Positions 42,067 to 50,982 of a stretch of DNA of 64,000 nucleotides are shown in pieces. The position numbers and the translations under genes are program-made. Where the stretch lies: contig CAZAXX010000001.1 of the NCBI GenBank assembly GCA_964489265.1, positions 34,647 through 98,646 of the forward strand. The letters run 5' to 3'. Origin of the DNA: CAYRUP01 sp964489265 (lineage in GTDB: Bacteria; Pseudomonadota; Gammaproteobacteria; DSM-16500). The stretch's first letter is position 1. Each line of letters opens with the position of its first letter. Under the pieces are notes generated by a model, which saw only the letters and a program-made list of their open reading frames with translations, did no database searches and had not been told where the DNA came from.

Positions 42067-43464
42067 TTATAAAGACAAAGGAGGTTGGTAACCGCCCCAG
42101 ATTTTTTCAAGTTGCGCTGCAACAGCTAAGGCTGTTTGATCCTGCCAACGATTTGCCGCTACTTGTACGTTGATTGGAAGTCCAGTCGAAGATGTGCCAC
42201 AACGAATACTGACGGTTGGCCAGCCGGTGAGATTATGAGCCATTGCATAAGAAAAATCACTAATTGCTTTTATGCCAATTCCATGTGGTTTTGCAACCGT
42301 TGGAAAAACAGGGCTAATCAAAACATCATAATTTTGCATAAAGGCAAGCATTTCTGCTCGAAAGGCATCAATGTCACTGATGCGTTGATAGAGTTCAGTC
42401 ACTGACATTGAACATAATTCTGCTTGACGCACAAATTCCTGTAATTCCCAAGACGGATTGGTCACGCCTAATTTAGCTAAAACTTCTTTAAAGCCTTTGC
42501 CATGATCACAACCTAGAAAAAGATCCCAATGCAGTTGAAATGCTTTTCCAATGCAGTTTGGTTTATCTTCTGCAACGAGTTCGACTTCACCTTGCAATGA
42601 AAGCGCAGCCTTTTTCACAACTTCTTTTATTTCATTATCAACTGGCGTAAAACCATTCTCAGTAAAATACGCAACCCGAATTGTTTTAAGTGGTTTTGCT
42701 GCTTCTAACGCGACTGGATAAGTGTAAGGATCGACATTATCTGTGCCTGCTAATACAGATAAGCCCAATACTAAATCTTCGACGGAGCGCGCCATGGGCC
42801 CATAACAAATCATTGAATGAATGAGACCGAATGAATTGCCGCCAATCGTGCCCGTTGAAGGTAATAAATTATGTGATGGTTTTAATCCCGCAATGCCACA
42901 GCAATGCGACGGTTGCACAATGCTGCCGCCACCATCTGCGCCGATCGCGAGTGGAACGCCACCTGCTGCTAATAATGCAGCAGAACCACCACTGCTTCCG
43001 CCCGATGTGCGAGCAAGATCATAGGGATTATTCGTTCTGCCATAAATTAAATTATCAGAATCACCGCCGCGACACATTTCTGGAACGTTAGTCAGTCCTA
43101 AAATGATAGCGCCTGCTTTTTTTAATCGAGCCGCGAGTGTGGCATCTTCTGTTGCTTTTTCTTTATAAAATCCAGGGCAGCCAGAAGAGCAAATTAAACC
43201 TTTCACATTTAATGCATCTTTGATTGCGACAGGAAGGCCAGCTAATTTGTTGAGTGGTTTGTTATTTGCAATTAATTTATCAACGTCTTTGGCTTGTTTT
43301 AAACATTCGTCTGGATCAAAGCGTTGTGTGAATGCATTAATCTTGGGATTAATTTTTTCGATTTGATCCAGATGAGCTTGCATAATTTCTGTAGCAGAAG
43401 CTTCTCTCTTTTTAATAAGATTAAGAAGTTCTGTTGCGGTGAGTTCATGAATTTTTTTCGTCAT
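42067..43464 (-). CDS. Amidase-signature family amidohydrolase
   Basis: The 465-residue protein has the Ser-cisSer-Lys triad: K82 in LPVAIKDALNV, S157 in TSGGSSGGSAAL and S181 in ADGGGSIVQP, with the spacing of GatA and other family members (75 and 24 residues). The usual GGSIR is GGSIV here. A tRNA amidotransferase role is unlikely because no gatB or gatC homologue is present. It is more probably a free amidase acting on small amides, esters or peptides. It overlaps neither neighbour and is 6 bp downstream of the DUF4156 gene. Confidence 0.85.
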   Translation of the reverse strand: MTKKIHELTATELLNLIKKREASATEIMQAHLDQIEKINPKINAFTQRFDPDECLKQAKDVDKLIANNKPLNKLAGLPVAIKDALNVKGLICSSGCPGFYKEKATEDATLAARLKKAGAIILGLTNVPEMCRGGDSDNLIYGRTNNPYDLARTSGGSSGGSAALLAAGGVPLAIGADGGGSIVQPSHCCGIAGLKPSHNLLPSTGTIGGNSFGLIHSMICYGPMARSVEDLVLGLSVLAGTDNVDPYTYPVALEAAKPLKTIRVAYFTENGFTPVDNEIKEVVKKAALSLQGEVELVAEDKPNCIGKAFQLHWDLFLGCDHGKGFKEVLAKLGVTNPSWELQEFVRQAELCSMSVTELYQRISDIDAFRAEMLAFMQNYDVLISPVFPTVAKPHGIGIKAISDFSYAMAHNLTGWPTVSIRCGTSSTGLPINVQVAANRWQDQTALAVAAQLEKIWGGYQPPLSL

Positions 43465-43470
43465 AGGTGC

Positions 43471-43830
43471 TCACTTACAATAATAAGCTCGTCCACTCAT
43501 TTGATGCGATTGAATTTCACGTACTGAATCACCAGAGGAAACAATGTAATTAGAATAATAATCTATCTTGTGTGAAACAATATAAATTGTGTTTGCGCCC
43601 AATTGGACGGCTTGATTTTTCATTATGTTTGTTTGATCACGATGAATATTTTCGTGTGAGGAAATTCGTTGATGCGAAGTTCCGCTATCAACATTACCTC
43701 TGAATTGGCAGTTTTTCGGAACAGCAGTTACAACGGCAACTCGTTCGGCGTTTGGATTTAATACGGTGTTGGAGCAACTTGTTAACATTCCTGCAAGCGA
43801 GAATAAAAATAATTTATCAATAAATCTCAT
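43471..43830 (-). CDS. DUF4156 lipoprotein
   Basis: The 119-residue protein starts at ATG 43830, where GGAGG sits 6 nt upstream. The open frame to 43848 lacks such a site. The lipobox is LTSC (Cys at 18). The mature part reads LNPNAERVAVV, NCQFRGNVDSG and ANTIYI, then YYCK. This is DUF4156, RcsF-like lipoproteins with paired cysteines in an envelope stress fold. It is probably an outer-membrane lipoprotein. The function of DUF4156 is unknown. It is the first gene of the amidase/MFS operon. Confidence 0.75.
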   Translation of the reverse strand: MRFIDKLFLFSLAGMLTSCSNTVLNPNAERVAVVTAVPKNCQFRGNVDSGTSHQRISSHENIHRDQTNIMKNQAVQLGANTIYIVSHKIDYYSNYIVSSGDSVREIQSHQMSGRAYYCK

Positions 43831-43903
43831 ACGCTGCCTCCATGTCATTGATCTAATTATTAGTATATAACAAAAAAGATCACTGTATTTGCACCGTTCA
43901 CAC

Positions 43904-43936
43904 TCCTACGTCCTGCGGCTTGTCCGCAGGATCCAA
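43904..43936. repeat. REP-like element (second family)
   Basis: CCTACGTCC TGCGGCTTGTCCGCA GGATCCA has stem TCCTGCGG/CCGCAGGA (43911-43931). The same unit, with CCCGCGG arms, occurs in inverse orientation at about 50805-50840. Confidence 0.6.
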
Positions 43937-43965
43937 GAGACGGGGGCTGCATATGAAATTGATGG

Positions 43966-43998
43966 CTAAAAAATTGCCATGCCAGCTTTCGCTGGCAA
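43966..43998 (-). terminator. Hairpin after the secreted-protein gene at 44013
   Basis: On the minus strand TTGCCAGC GAAA GCTGGCA forms a 7-bp stem with a tetraloop, followed 5 nt later by TTTTTT. It lies 15 bp past the stop at 44013. Confidence 0.6.
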
Positions 43999-44012
43999 GA
44001 CAATTGTCTTTT

Positions 44013-44414
44013 TTACTTCGCTGCTTCTGGTGCGTAAAAACAAGAAGCGTAGGATAGATGAGGCTTGAAGTGCGTATCAACCAGCTTGACCGAGCCTTTC
44101 GCATCAACATGGAATTGCTCTATATCACCTAATGAGGAATCACTTCCGACGCTCGTGAAATAAAATTCTTGATTGTCATAGTCGCTATACGCAATACCTG
44201 TATCGTGTAGAACGCCGTCGTTGGTAATAAATACATAACCCTTATAGAAATTTTCGGTGGTGCAAATTACTTTGTTGGTTCCATATGTGTTGTAAGTAAT
44301 TGTTAAACCCGCTGATGGAACGAGTTTATGTGTAAATGGAACATTAATAGTTTCAGCATACACTTGGCTCGCCAATAGAGCGGTTAATAAAGAAGCGATT
44401 GCAATTTTTTTCAT
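44013..44414 (-). CDS. Small exported protein
   Basis: The 133-residue protein starts at ATG 44414, where AAGGATG sits 8 nt upstream. The open frame to 44423 begins inside that site. The signal peptide is MKKIAIASLLTALLASQVYA. The mature part has strands such as GLTITYNTYGTNKVICTT and one pair of cysteines (ICTTEN and ASCFYAP) that may bond. There is no membrane segment. It could be a small beta-sandwich periplasmic protein. Family not recognised. Confidence 0.7.
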   Translation of the reverse strand: MKKIAIASLLTALLASQVYAETINVPFTHKLVPSAGLTITYNTYGTNKVICTTENFYKGYVFITNDGVLHDTGIAYSDYDNQEFYFTSVGSDSSLGDIEQFHVDAKGSVKLVDTHFKPHLSYASCFYAPEAAK

Positions 44415-44520
44415 TTCAAACATCCTTTTAATAGATTTTAAAGCAGGTGAATCTTAGCAAAAATTTCTTAATTTAAGCCACAGATTTATTTATACTTGCC
44501 TATTTTTATCAGAGCTACTT

Positions 44521-45210
44521 ATGCGCATTCATACAATTATCCATGCACCATTCGAAAAGTTAGGCGTTATTGAAAATTGGGTTAGCACTCAAGGTCATGA
44601 ACTTAGTTCAACACACACGTATCGAGGAGAAAAATTGCCGGATGTTTCCGATATTGATTTTCTGATTATCATGGGCGGACCGCAAAGCGCGACGGAATTA
44701 GATAAATATCCTTATTTGCGTGATGAACTGAATTTAACAAAACAGGCGATTCAACAAAATAAAATTGTTTTAGGTATTTGTTTAGGCGCGCAAATTATTA
44801 GTGAAAGCTTAGGAGCTCAAACTGAGCGTAGTCCAAATAAAGAAATCGGTGTTTATCCTCTCTTTTTAACAGAAGCAGGAAAAACTAATTCTATTTTTAA
44901 AAATTTCCCGCACACATTTGACGTGATGCATTGGCACAATGATATGCCTGGTCTGCCAAACGGTGCGGAATTGTTAGCATACAGCGAAGGCTGTCCGCGG
45001 CAAGTGATAAAATATAATGAGCGTGTTTATGGTTTGCAATGTCATCTGGAAATGACGACGGAATTGATTAAGGGAATGCTAGAACATTGTGTGAATGATC
45101 TCAAACCAGGAACGTATGTTCAGCAAAAAGAAAGATTACTCGCGAATGCGATGTCAGAAATAAATAGTAAAATGATTTATATTTTAAATTGTTTGGAATC
45201 ATATGGATAA
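44521..45210 (+). CDS. Class I glutamine amidotransferase-like protein
   Basis: The 229-residue protein has a full class I triad: C87 in LGICLGAQ, H175 and E177 in GLQCHLEMTTE. IIMGGPQSATELDKYP and HWHNDMPGLPNGAELLA are typical of GMP-synthase-like, free-standing glutamine amidotransferases. No synthase partner is nearby. It may hydrolyse gamma-glutamyl compounds in catabolism, as in PuuD-like or GAT1 groups. A palindrome copy follows it. Confidence 0.85.
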   Translation: MRIHTIIHAPFEKLGVIENWVSTQGHELSSTHTYRGEKLPDVSDIDFLIIMGGPQSATELDKYPYLRDELNLTKQAIQQNKIVLGICLGAQIISESLGAQTERSPNKEIGVYPLFLTEAGKTNSIFKNFPHTFDVMHWHNDMPGLPNGAELLAYSEGCPRQVIKYNERVYGLQCHLEMTTELIKGMLEHCVNDLKPGTYVQQKERLLANAMSEINSKMIYILNCLESYG

Positions 45211-45221
45211 AAGTAAAAATA

Positions 45222-45308
45222 GTTGTCATCTGGATTGCTTCACCCACGAAGAAGTGAAGGATCTCCGCGTTATAACATGGAGATCCTTCACTTCGTTCAG
45301 GATGACAA
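45222..45308. repeat. Dispersed palindrome (copy 5), left arm disrupted
   Basis: The right arm is intact (CTTCACTTCGTTCAGGATGAC), but the left arm is interrupted (GTCATC then TGGATTGCTTCACCCACGAA in place of CTGAACGA). It lies just upstream of the PmrA-like box of the next gene. Confidence 0.8.
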
Positions 45309-45321
45309 AATCGGACAAAGC

Positions 45322-45341
45322 CTTAAGGGTTTCTTAAGTTT
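45322..45341 (+). promoter_or_regulatory. PmrA-box-like direct repeat
   Basis: CTTAAGGGT TT CTTAAGTTT fits cTTAAtatT-N2-cTTAAtatT with the two CTTAA units 11 bp apart. GATAAGAT, a possible -10, follows at about 45347. The box is 53-72 bp before ATG 45394. Confidence 0.45.
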
Positions 45342-45393
45342 TACTCGATAAGATCAGAGTTTAAAATTGAAATATCCTGGTAAGGAAGCCTTT

Positions 45394-46263
45394 ATGGCCA
45401 CTAACAGACAATTCACGCAAGAAGAGCTCGCAGCAATCGAGGCAGAAGCCGATATAATCGTGAATGCAATTTGCGTGAGAGAGAGGTTTGCAGCAATAAC
45501 AAAAGCTCGCAAAGCTGCTACAACGGCTATACTTCCTAAAAAGAATACCCAACCAGATTACATCCTCGAAGCAGCTAATTTAGCAGGTGTCTCGAAAGAA
45601 AGGCTTCTTGAGGCGCGCGCTGCAGTCCAACACCTAAAAACACTACCAGAAATTCCATATCGCTCTGAACCCTGCGATTGGGCTATTTTAGTCGCTTTTT
45701 TAGAAGCTGAAGAATCGAGAGATGCTAAACACATTCACACTTACCTGGAAAGATGTGATACTTCTGTCAAGAAACAAGAAATAAATATGTTGCTCGTCGA
45801 GTTAGAAAATTATCTCATCAAAAATCCAAACAAGAAAGAAACTAAAATCTATCAAGATATCAATGCCTATTGTATTCAAGTACGTAAAGATAAAGACGTC
45901 ATACCTGTTGAAAGACTCTCTGATTTGACGATTGCCGCGTCTCGCGTTTTGTTCATGGCTAGAAATCCTAATCATATTAATAATGATCACAGAGAAGGGC
46001 TCAATATTTTTCGCGGTCTGAACAAAGGCAAGGAAATTTGTCGTCAAAGTTGGGGGAAAATTCTGGGCGGGCTTTTCCTGACGATCATTCTATTTACCTC
46101 GATGGTAGGTGTTCCTCTATGGAAGACAGGCTGTCAGGAAAAAAATCTTGCTAATCACATGCAACGTCTGTTTAGTCCGCAAAAACCAGAAAAAATTAAA
46201 GTGGCAACTACTGTTGCTGCGCCGCCACTTTGTCGTATGGGTTCACGTCAACCGTCAAGGTGA
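45394..46263 (+). CDS. Effector-like hypothetical membrane protein with PmrA-like box
   Basis: The 289-residue protein starts at ATG 45394 (AAGGAAGCCTTT before it). The open frame runs back to TTG 45367. The first 215 residues are helical and charged, without a recognised fold (KKNTQPDYILEAANLAGVS and on). There is one membrane segment at about 218-242 (GGLFLTIILFTSMVGVPLW). The tail is basic (PLCRMGSRQPSR). Its stop overlaps the convergent gene at 46255 by 9 bp. The promoter box supports PmrA control, and an effector role is inference. Confidence 0.5.
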   Translation: MATNRQFTQEELAAIEAEADIIVNAICVRERFAAITKARKAATTAILPKKNTQPDYILEAANLAGVSKERLLEARAAVQHLKTLPEIPYRSEPCDWAILVAFLEAEESRDAKHIHTYLERCDTSVKKQEINMLLVELENYLIKNPNKKETKIYQDINAYCIQVRKDKDVIPVERLSDLTIAASRVLFMARNPNHINNDHREGLNIFRGLNKGKEICRQSWGKILGGLFLTIILFTSMVGVPLWKTGCQEKNLANHMQRLFSPQKPEKIKVATTVAAPPLCRMGSRQPSR

Positions 46264-46938
46264 TGTGGGTGTTGCGGTTTTGCGTAGTTGTTTTAGCTCT
46301 GCTTCGCGTTCTCTTCTTTCCGGTTCAGTTAATGCGAGTGCTTCTTTGATGGTAATTTTATTTAGTTTTATCAAAGCATAGAGTGACATCAAATTCCATC
46401 TTTTCTCATTGTTGCTGACGGATAACACTGCATCAATAGACATGCTTGGTTCTTCGTTGTTTCGGAAGTTTTCAAAATACGGCCTCAAATTATCTATTCG
46501 AGTGATATAATCGCGCGGCATTTTTTCCAATACACTGGCTGGTAGCTGAGTGTATTGTGCAATGGTTTGTATGTAACCAGGCAGGTTAAAAAAAGCAGAG
46601 CTTGTTCGAGGCCATTTTTTTTCATCGAAAGGTTTATTTTGTTCTATCGCGTCTATTGCAGCAAGTGTTGCTAGTATTGCAGTACCTTCGCTTTTAATTT
46701 TTTCTAATTTTTGTTTTAAGTGTACGGGGAGAGATGGTAGAAGAAGACCTGAGCCGTCGGTAAAGCGTATTCGTTCATTAGCATCTACAGGATTTGCACG
46801 ATCTTCTATAAAAGTTCCTTCTTGAACCGCTTTTTGTTTTGCTTCTGTCGCAGCTTCCTGATTTTTATTCTCGGTTTCTTGGTTCAATAAATATTGTTTT
46901 AGAGCAAAAAGCTGATCATCAACCTGGCGAGCATCCAT
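46255..46938 (-). CDS. Effector-like hypothetical protein with E-rich tail
   Basis: The 227-residue, soluble, mostly helical protein begins MDARQVDDQLFALKQYLLNQ. GAGGTAACTAA precedes the ATG. There is a Gln/Glu-rich coil (20-45) and no membrane span. The C-terminus reads ALTEPERREREAELKQLRK. This Glu-rich block near the end resembles the E-block of Dot/Icm substrates. It converges on the neighbouring hypothetical gene, and their ends overlap. There is no recognised fold. Function unknown. Confidence 0.55.
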   Translation of the reverse strand: MDARQVDDQLFALKQYLLNQETENKNQEAATEAKQKAVQEGTFIEDRANPVDANERIRFTDGSGLLLPSLPVHLKQKLEKIKSEGTAILATLAAIDAIEQNKPFDEKKWPRTSSAFFNLPGYIQTIAQYTQLPASVLEKMPRDYITRIDNLRPYFENFRNNEEPSMSIDAVLSVSNNEKRWNLMSLYALIKLNKITIKEALALTEPERREREAELKQLRKTATPTSP

Positions 46939-47008
46939 TTAGTTACCTCATTATAAATTTGGTTGGGCTATTATAATAATTTCATGCCTTTTATCAATAA
47001 TAAATCAA

Positions 47009-49537
47009 TTATCTCCGCCGGCCTTTTGCTTCAGCATGACCATCCGCCGGATCCTCCGGCCATTGATGTTTTGGGTAACGAATGCGAAGTTCTTTACGCA
47101 CTTCAGCGTAACCATGCTGCCAAAAACTTTCTAAATTATTTGTTATTTGTACCGGGCGAAAATTCGGTGCGAGTAAATGTAACACAATCGAAATACTGTT
47201 AAATAAAATCCGCGGTGTTTCTTTCCAACCAAAAATTTCTTGTATACGAATTTCCAGATAGGGTGGTTTCCCTTGGGTATAATGCAGAGGAATTAATCTG
47301 CCGCTCGGTACTTTTATCTGACATGGCAGTTCATCCCGCAAGATTTTTTTTAAATTCAACGATAAATTATTTTCAAAAAAATAAACCAGATTTTTTTTAA
47401 CGACGGTATCAATATTGTTTTCGCCAAGACAAGCTTGCATAAATATGTCATGGCAGAATGGTTTATTAAATAATTCACCATCAAATAATTGTGCCAATTC
47501 AGCTTGAATTTCAGGAGAAAGAACAGCTTGTTGTTCACGCAAAAAAAGAATTTTTTGCCACCAGTGCATTAAATCAGAATTGCTAGCCAAAACCATAGAC
47601 CAATTGGTTGCTAATATTTCTGGTAATTTTTCAGCGACTTCTTTAGGCGTTGCCAACGCCAGAATCGGTTCCTCGATAGGCAGATCCCATAACGATTTAA
47701 ATTCCTGTCGATAAAATTTCTTTTTTTCTTCATTAAAAATAATTTCAGTTTTATTGGTAATGTGATCGGATAAATATTTAAAGATAAATTCTTTTTGAAT
47801 ACCGGACGCCATATTAACGACTGTTTCGGCGTCACTTGCTACTTCCATGCCATTGAGCGAAACAAAAAATTCACTTGTTGCGACAAGTGACTCATTAGAT
47901 AATCTTACCCCGCGACCACCTACCATTAAGCCGCGATCTGAATTTTTGCGACGACGACAGAGCCGATCGCTGTAAGACAGCATTAACAATAATTGGCGTG
48001 CTTCATTTTCATCTAGCGGCTGCTTGTTCGATTTGTAGTGTTTTGCAAGATGCAAGATGTGGCGATAACTTTGCATAACATTTTGTAGAGCCAATGAGTT
48101 TCCATTCTGATTTAAAATTTCAAGTCGAACTGATAAGTCGCATTCAAACTTATCGCCAAGAAATTCAGAAGCCATATTCTTACGTAAAATATCTCGTTCT
48201 TGTAAGAGAGCAGCGATTTTTGCGGCGAGCTCAACGCAGCCATATTCTATTCCTGTGATGAGCAATCGACTTAAACGGACGGGTAGAGGAAAATGTAAAA
48301 TATGTTTTCCCAGCTCAGTGAGTTTATTATGGCTATCCAGTGCGTTGGTTGATTTTAGTTGACGTAATGCATACTCAATGTTGACGGCTGCCGGTTTTTC
48401 AAACCAGGAAAATTTATCAAACTGTTGAATTCCTTGTGCTGCGAGAAATAACAAGCTTTCACTTAAATCGGAGCGCAGAATTTCTGGCGTTTCACTTTTA
48501 CTAAAATTGATTTCATCCTGTGGTGTCCACATTCGGTAATTTATACCAGGAAATTGCCGAGCGGCACGACCGCCGCGTTGTATGGCGCTTGATAAACTAA
48601 TTCGTGAAAGTTCCAAGCGCGAAAACCCAGTACGCAAATCCAGTTTCATTATTTTGACTAAACCACTATCAATGACAGTGTCTACACCGTCTAATGTGAC
48701 AGACGATTCAGCGATATTGGTTGAGAGAATAATTCGTTGTATTGAGGATTTTTGCAAAACCTGACGTTGCGCTTCAACCGAAAGACTACCATGCAATGTG
48801 ACTAGTTTTATATTTTTAGTGTCTGCCCACGCGAGTAAAATCGATTTCGTTTTTTCAATTTCCGCGATGCCGGGTAAAAAAATTAAAATATCTTTTACTG
48901 TTTTTTGTTGCGCTTCTTTTACGAGTTGAAATAAGGTTTCATAAAAAGGTTGTAGTGTTTTAAGTTGCTGACTGGTTTTTTGATAACGAATATCCAGTGG
49001 AAATAATTTTCCTGGGACTGAAATGATAGGCGCATCTAGCAAATAGCGACTGATTTTTTCTGCTTCGAGCGTCGCTGACATGACGATGATTTTAATTTTC
49101 CGCCCAAGTTCTTGGAGTTCTCGGATCAAACCGAGTGTTAAGTCGACATGCAATGATCTCTCATGAAATTCATCAAGAATCACAATATCGACATTCTGCA
49201 GCTCAGGATCTTGAATCATTTGGCGCGCTAATAAGGCTTCCGTCATGAAAATCAGGCGCGTATTTTTTGATGTTTTATTATTAAAGCGAACTTGAAACCC
49301 AACTTCTTCACTCACTTTCCAATTGTTTTCTTCAGCAATGCGATGCGCGGCTGCAATAGCTGCCATTCTCCGTGGTTCGAGCACTAAAATTTTGCCGGGT
49401 GCGGCAGAAAGCAAAGCAGGGGGCAGACGCGTTGTTTTGCCTGCGCCGGGCGCGGCAGTGATGACTAAATTAGCCTCGTTGGCCAATAAATCCAAAATAG
49501 TCGGAATAAAGTGATCTATGGGTAATAAATTAAGCAT
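47009..49537 (-). CDS. hrpB: ATP-dependent helicase HrpB
   Basis: The protein is 842 residues from ATG 49537, the normal size for HrpB. The open frame to 49600 only adds a TTG start. The DExH domains show AAPGAGKTTRLP (Walker A), LDEFHERSLHVD (DEFH), VMSATLEAE and IILSTNIAESSVTL with QRGGRAARQFPG (motif VI). The C-terminal HrpB-specific region ends in SFWQHGYAEVRKELRIRYPKHQWPEDPADG, the diagnostic tail. It is an RNA helicase with no DNA-repair partner here and is not needed for growth in most species. It shows no unusual feature. Confidence 0.92.
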   Translation of the reverse strand: MLNLLPIDHFIPTILDLLANEANLVITAAPGAGKTTRLPPALLSAAPGKILVLEPRRMAAIAAAHRIAEENNWKVSEEVGFQVRFNNKTSKNTRLIFMTEALLARQMIQDPELQNVDIVILDEFHERSLHVDLTLGLIRELQELGRKIKIIVMSATLEAEKISRYLLDAPIISVPGKLFPLDIRYQKTSQQLKTLQPFYETLFQLVKEAQQKTVKDILIFLPGIAEIEKTKSILLAWADTKNIKLVTLHGSLSVEAQRQVLQKSSIQRIILSTNIAESSVTLDGVDTVIDSGLVKIMKLDLRTGFSRLELSRISLSSAIQRGGRAARQFPGINYRMWTPQDEINFSKSETPEILRSDLSESLLFLAAQGIQQFDKFSWFEKPAAVNIEYALRQLKSTNALDSHNKLTELGKHILHFPLPVRLSRLLITGIEYGCVELAAKIAALLQERDILRKNMASEFLGDKFECDLSVRLEILNQNGNSLALQNVMQSYRHILHLAKHYKSNKQPLDENEARQLLLMLSYSDRLCRRRKNSDRGLMVGGRGVRLSNESLVATSEFFVSLNGMEVASDAETVVNMASGIQKEFIFKYLSDHITNKTEIIFNEEKKKFYRQEFKSLWDLPIEEPILALATPKEVAEKLPEILATNWSMVLASNSDLMHWWQKILFLREQQAVLSPEIQAELAQLFDGELFNKPFCHDIFMQACLGENNIDTVVKKNLVYFFENNLSLNLKKILRDELPCQIKVPSGRLIPLHYTQGKPPYLEIRIQEIFGWKETPRILFNSISIVLHLLAPNFRPVQITNNLESFWQHGYAEVRKELRIRYPKHQWPEDPADGHAEAKGRRR

Positions 49538-49639
49538 AAAAGTGATTTCAATTTGAACATTTAACCTCAATAGTGTATAATTGCGACCCTCTATTAACAA
49601 TCTGATTTTATATCAAAATTTATACAAAACGAGTAATTT

Positions 49640-50776
49640 ATGACTGCCCCAAGAAATGTTAGATATATTTTAATACCGGATATCGATGATACCGCAATAG
49701 CTTTGCAAAAGCTCGATATGAAGACTTTTTCAAAATTATTTCCACATTTGATATCGCCAGAGTTTCTTGAGTTTGCGCTTCGAAATTTGAACAAAGATGC
49801 TTCTTCCTCGGACGTTATTCACTATGAAAGTTTTTTCCCTTGTACACATCGTGCTTTATGTGACATGTATCGTGAGCCTTCTCTTCTTGCATTTCAATTT
49901 GATGTACAAAAGTTTTATCTGAATTATCAATTAGAGCAAATACGTAAGGCAGATGAGGTCTTAAGCAAACCTTCCGTTACGGCTACTGAAGCAATGAGTG
50001 CTAAAAACAGCAAGGAACGCGCCGAAAAATACATATTGAGTTTGGCCGACTGCAGTGATGTGAATACAGATGATAATTTTCTGCATCGCATTATAGAAAA
50101 CCTGGAAAAAGAATTAGGCATAAAATGTATTAATGTTTCATCGATAGAAGATCAGGATGGTCCTTGTGGTTCTGGCTATCACGAAATACTTAAACCATTT
50201 GAAATACAAACAATAGAAAAACAAGACAAAGTATTTGGTATGAAACGATATAAAAATTTTCCTATCAGAACGGATTGGACTCACTATCCAAGTGTTCAGG
50301 AAATGCAAATGGAATTTAAAAAAGAGCCTGTCTTCTATGTTGATTCAACAACCAAAAATAAACAAGTTCTCTCAATTGTGGATGATATCACTCGACGATA
50401 TGGCACACAGGATGATTTTGTACTTGATTTCCCAGAAGATAAAAAAATAATTCGCGAGAATTTACTCGCAATGGATCCAAAAAAGCTTCCTGAAAATTTT
50501 ACCGTGCGTGTCTATAGCGCCAATGCATTTGATCGAGAAAAAATAACCTATGTAGGTGAAATCAAAGGTCGTAAACCTGTTGCGAGATTATCGACAACCT
50601 GTGCGGCTGATTCTGATGCTGTATCATCGCAAGCTTTCGCTGGTTTATTACGAAATCATGTCGTGACAAGTACGAGTGCACCTGTTGTTGCACCTGCGCC
50701 TGTTGATCCATCTGCTACACCTGCGACTGCGAATCAACAGCCTGTTGTAGCTGTGGTTACATCTCCAAGAGCTTAA
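49640..50776 (+). CDS. HAD-like, effector-like hypothetical protein
   Basis: The 378-residue protein begins RYILIPDIDDTAIAL, where D14-x-D16-x-T18 matches HAD motif I (DxDxT). LSIVDDITRRYG (about 260) could be motif IV with its Asp pair. Motifs II and III are not clear. Residues 330-378 are an Ala-, Pro- and Val-rich flexible tail (VVAPAPVDPSATPA and on). There is no signal peptide. A phosphatase effector or a structural mimic are both possible. It stands alone between hrpB and an ankyrin gene. Confidence in function is low. Confidence 0.5.
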   Translation: MTAPRNVRYILIPDIDDTAIALQKLDMKTFSKLFPHLISPEFLEFALRNLNKDASSSDVIHYESFFPCTHRALCDMYREPSLLAFQFDVQKFYLNYQLEQIRKADEVLSKPSVTATEAMSAKNSKERAEKYILSLADCSDVNTDDNFLHRIIENLEKELGIKCINVSSIEDQDGPCGSGYHEILKPFEIQTIEKQDKVFGMKRYKNFPIRTDWTHYPSVQEMQMEFKKEPVFYVDSTTKNKQVLSIVDDITRRYGTQDDFVLDFPEDKKIIRENLLAMDPKKLPENFTVRVYSANAFDREKITYVGEIKGRKPVARLSTTCAADSDAVSSQAFAGLLRNHVVTSTSAPVVAPAPVDPSATPATANQQPVVAVVTSPRA

Positions 50777-50788
50777 GCTTTATAGAAA

Positions 50789-50877
50789 CGTCATTGCAAA
50801 CACCCTGGATCCCGCGGACAAGCCGCGGGACGTAGGGAGGTAAAAAGTTGCAAAAAGTGTTAGGGCTCGCAATGACG
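50789..50877. repeat. REP-like composite element
   Basis: The outer arms CGTCATTGC (50789-50797) and GCAATGACG (50869-50877) enclose a second hairpin GATCCCGCGG ACAAGC CGCGGGACGTAGG. The inner unit also occurs at 43904, and the outer arms resemble 56109-56190. Confidence 0.6.
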
Positions 50878-50982
50878 CTGATTTCCTCATTCAATTCAAT
50901 TCCTTAGCGAAAACGCAACTAGACTTGTCCCACAATTAAATCATAGAAAATGCTTTATACTGTAGGTAGAGGCTACTATATG

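Noticed and set aside
42821..43091. Open frames on the plus strand inside the amidase gene
   Set aside because: Antisense shadows of a conserved enzyme, without ribosome sites.
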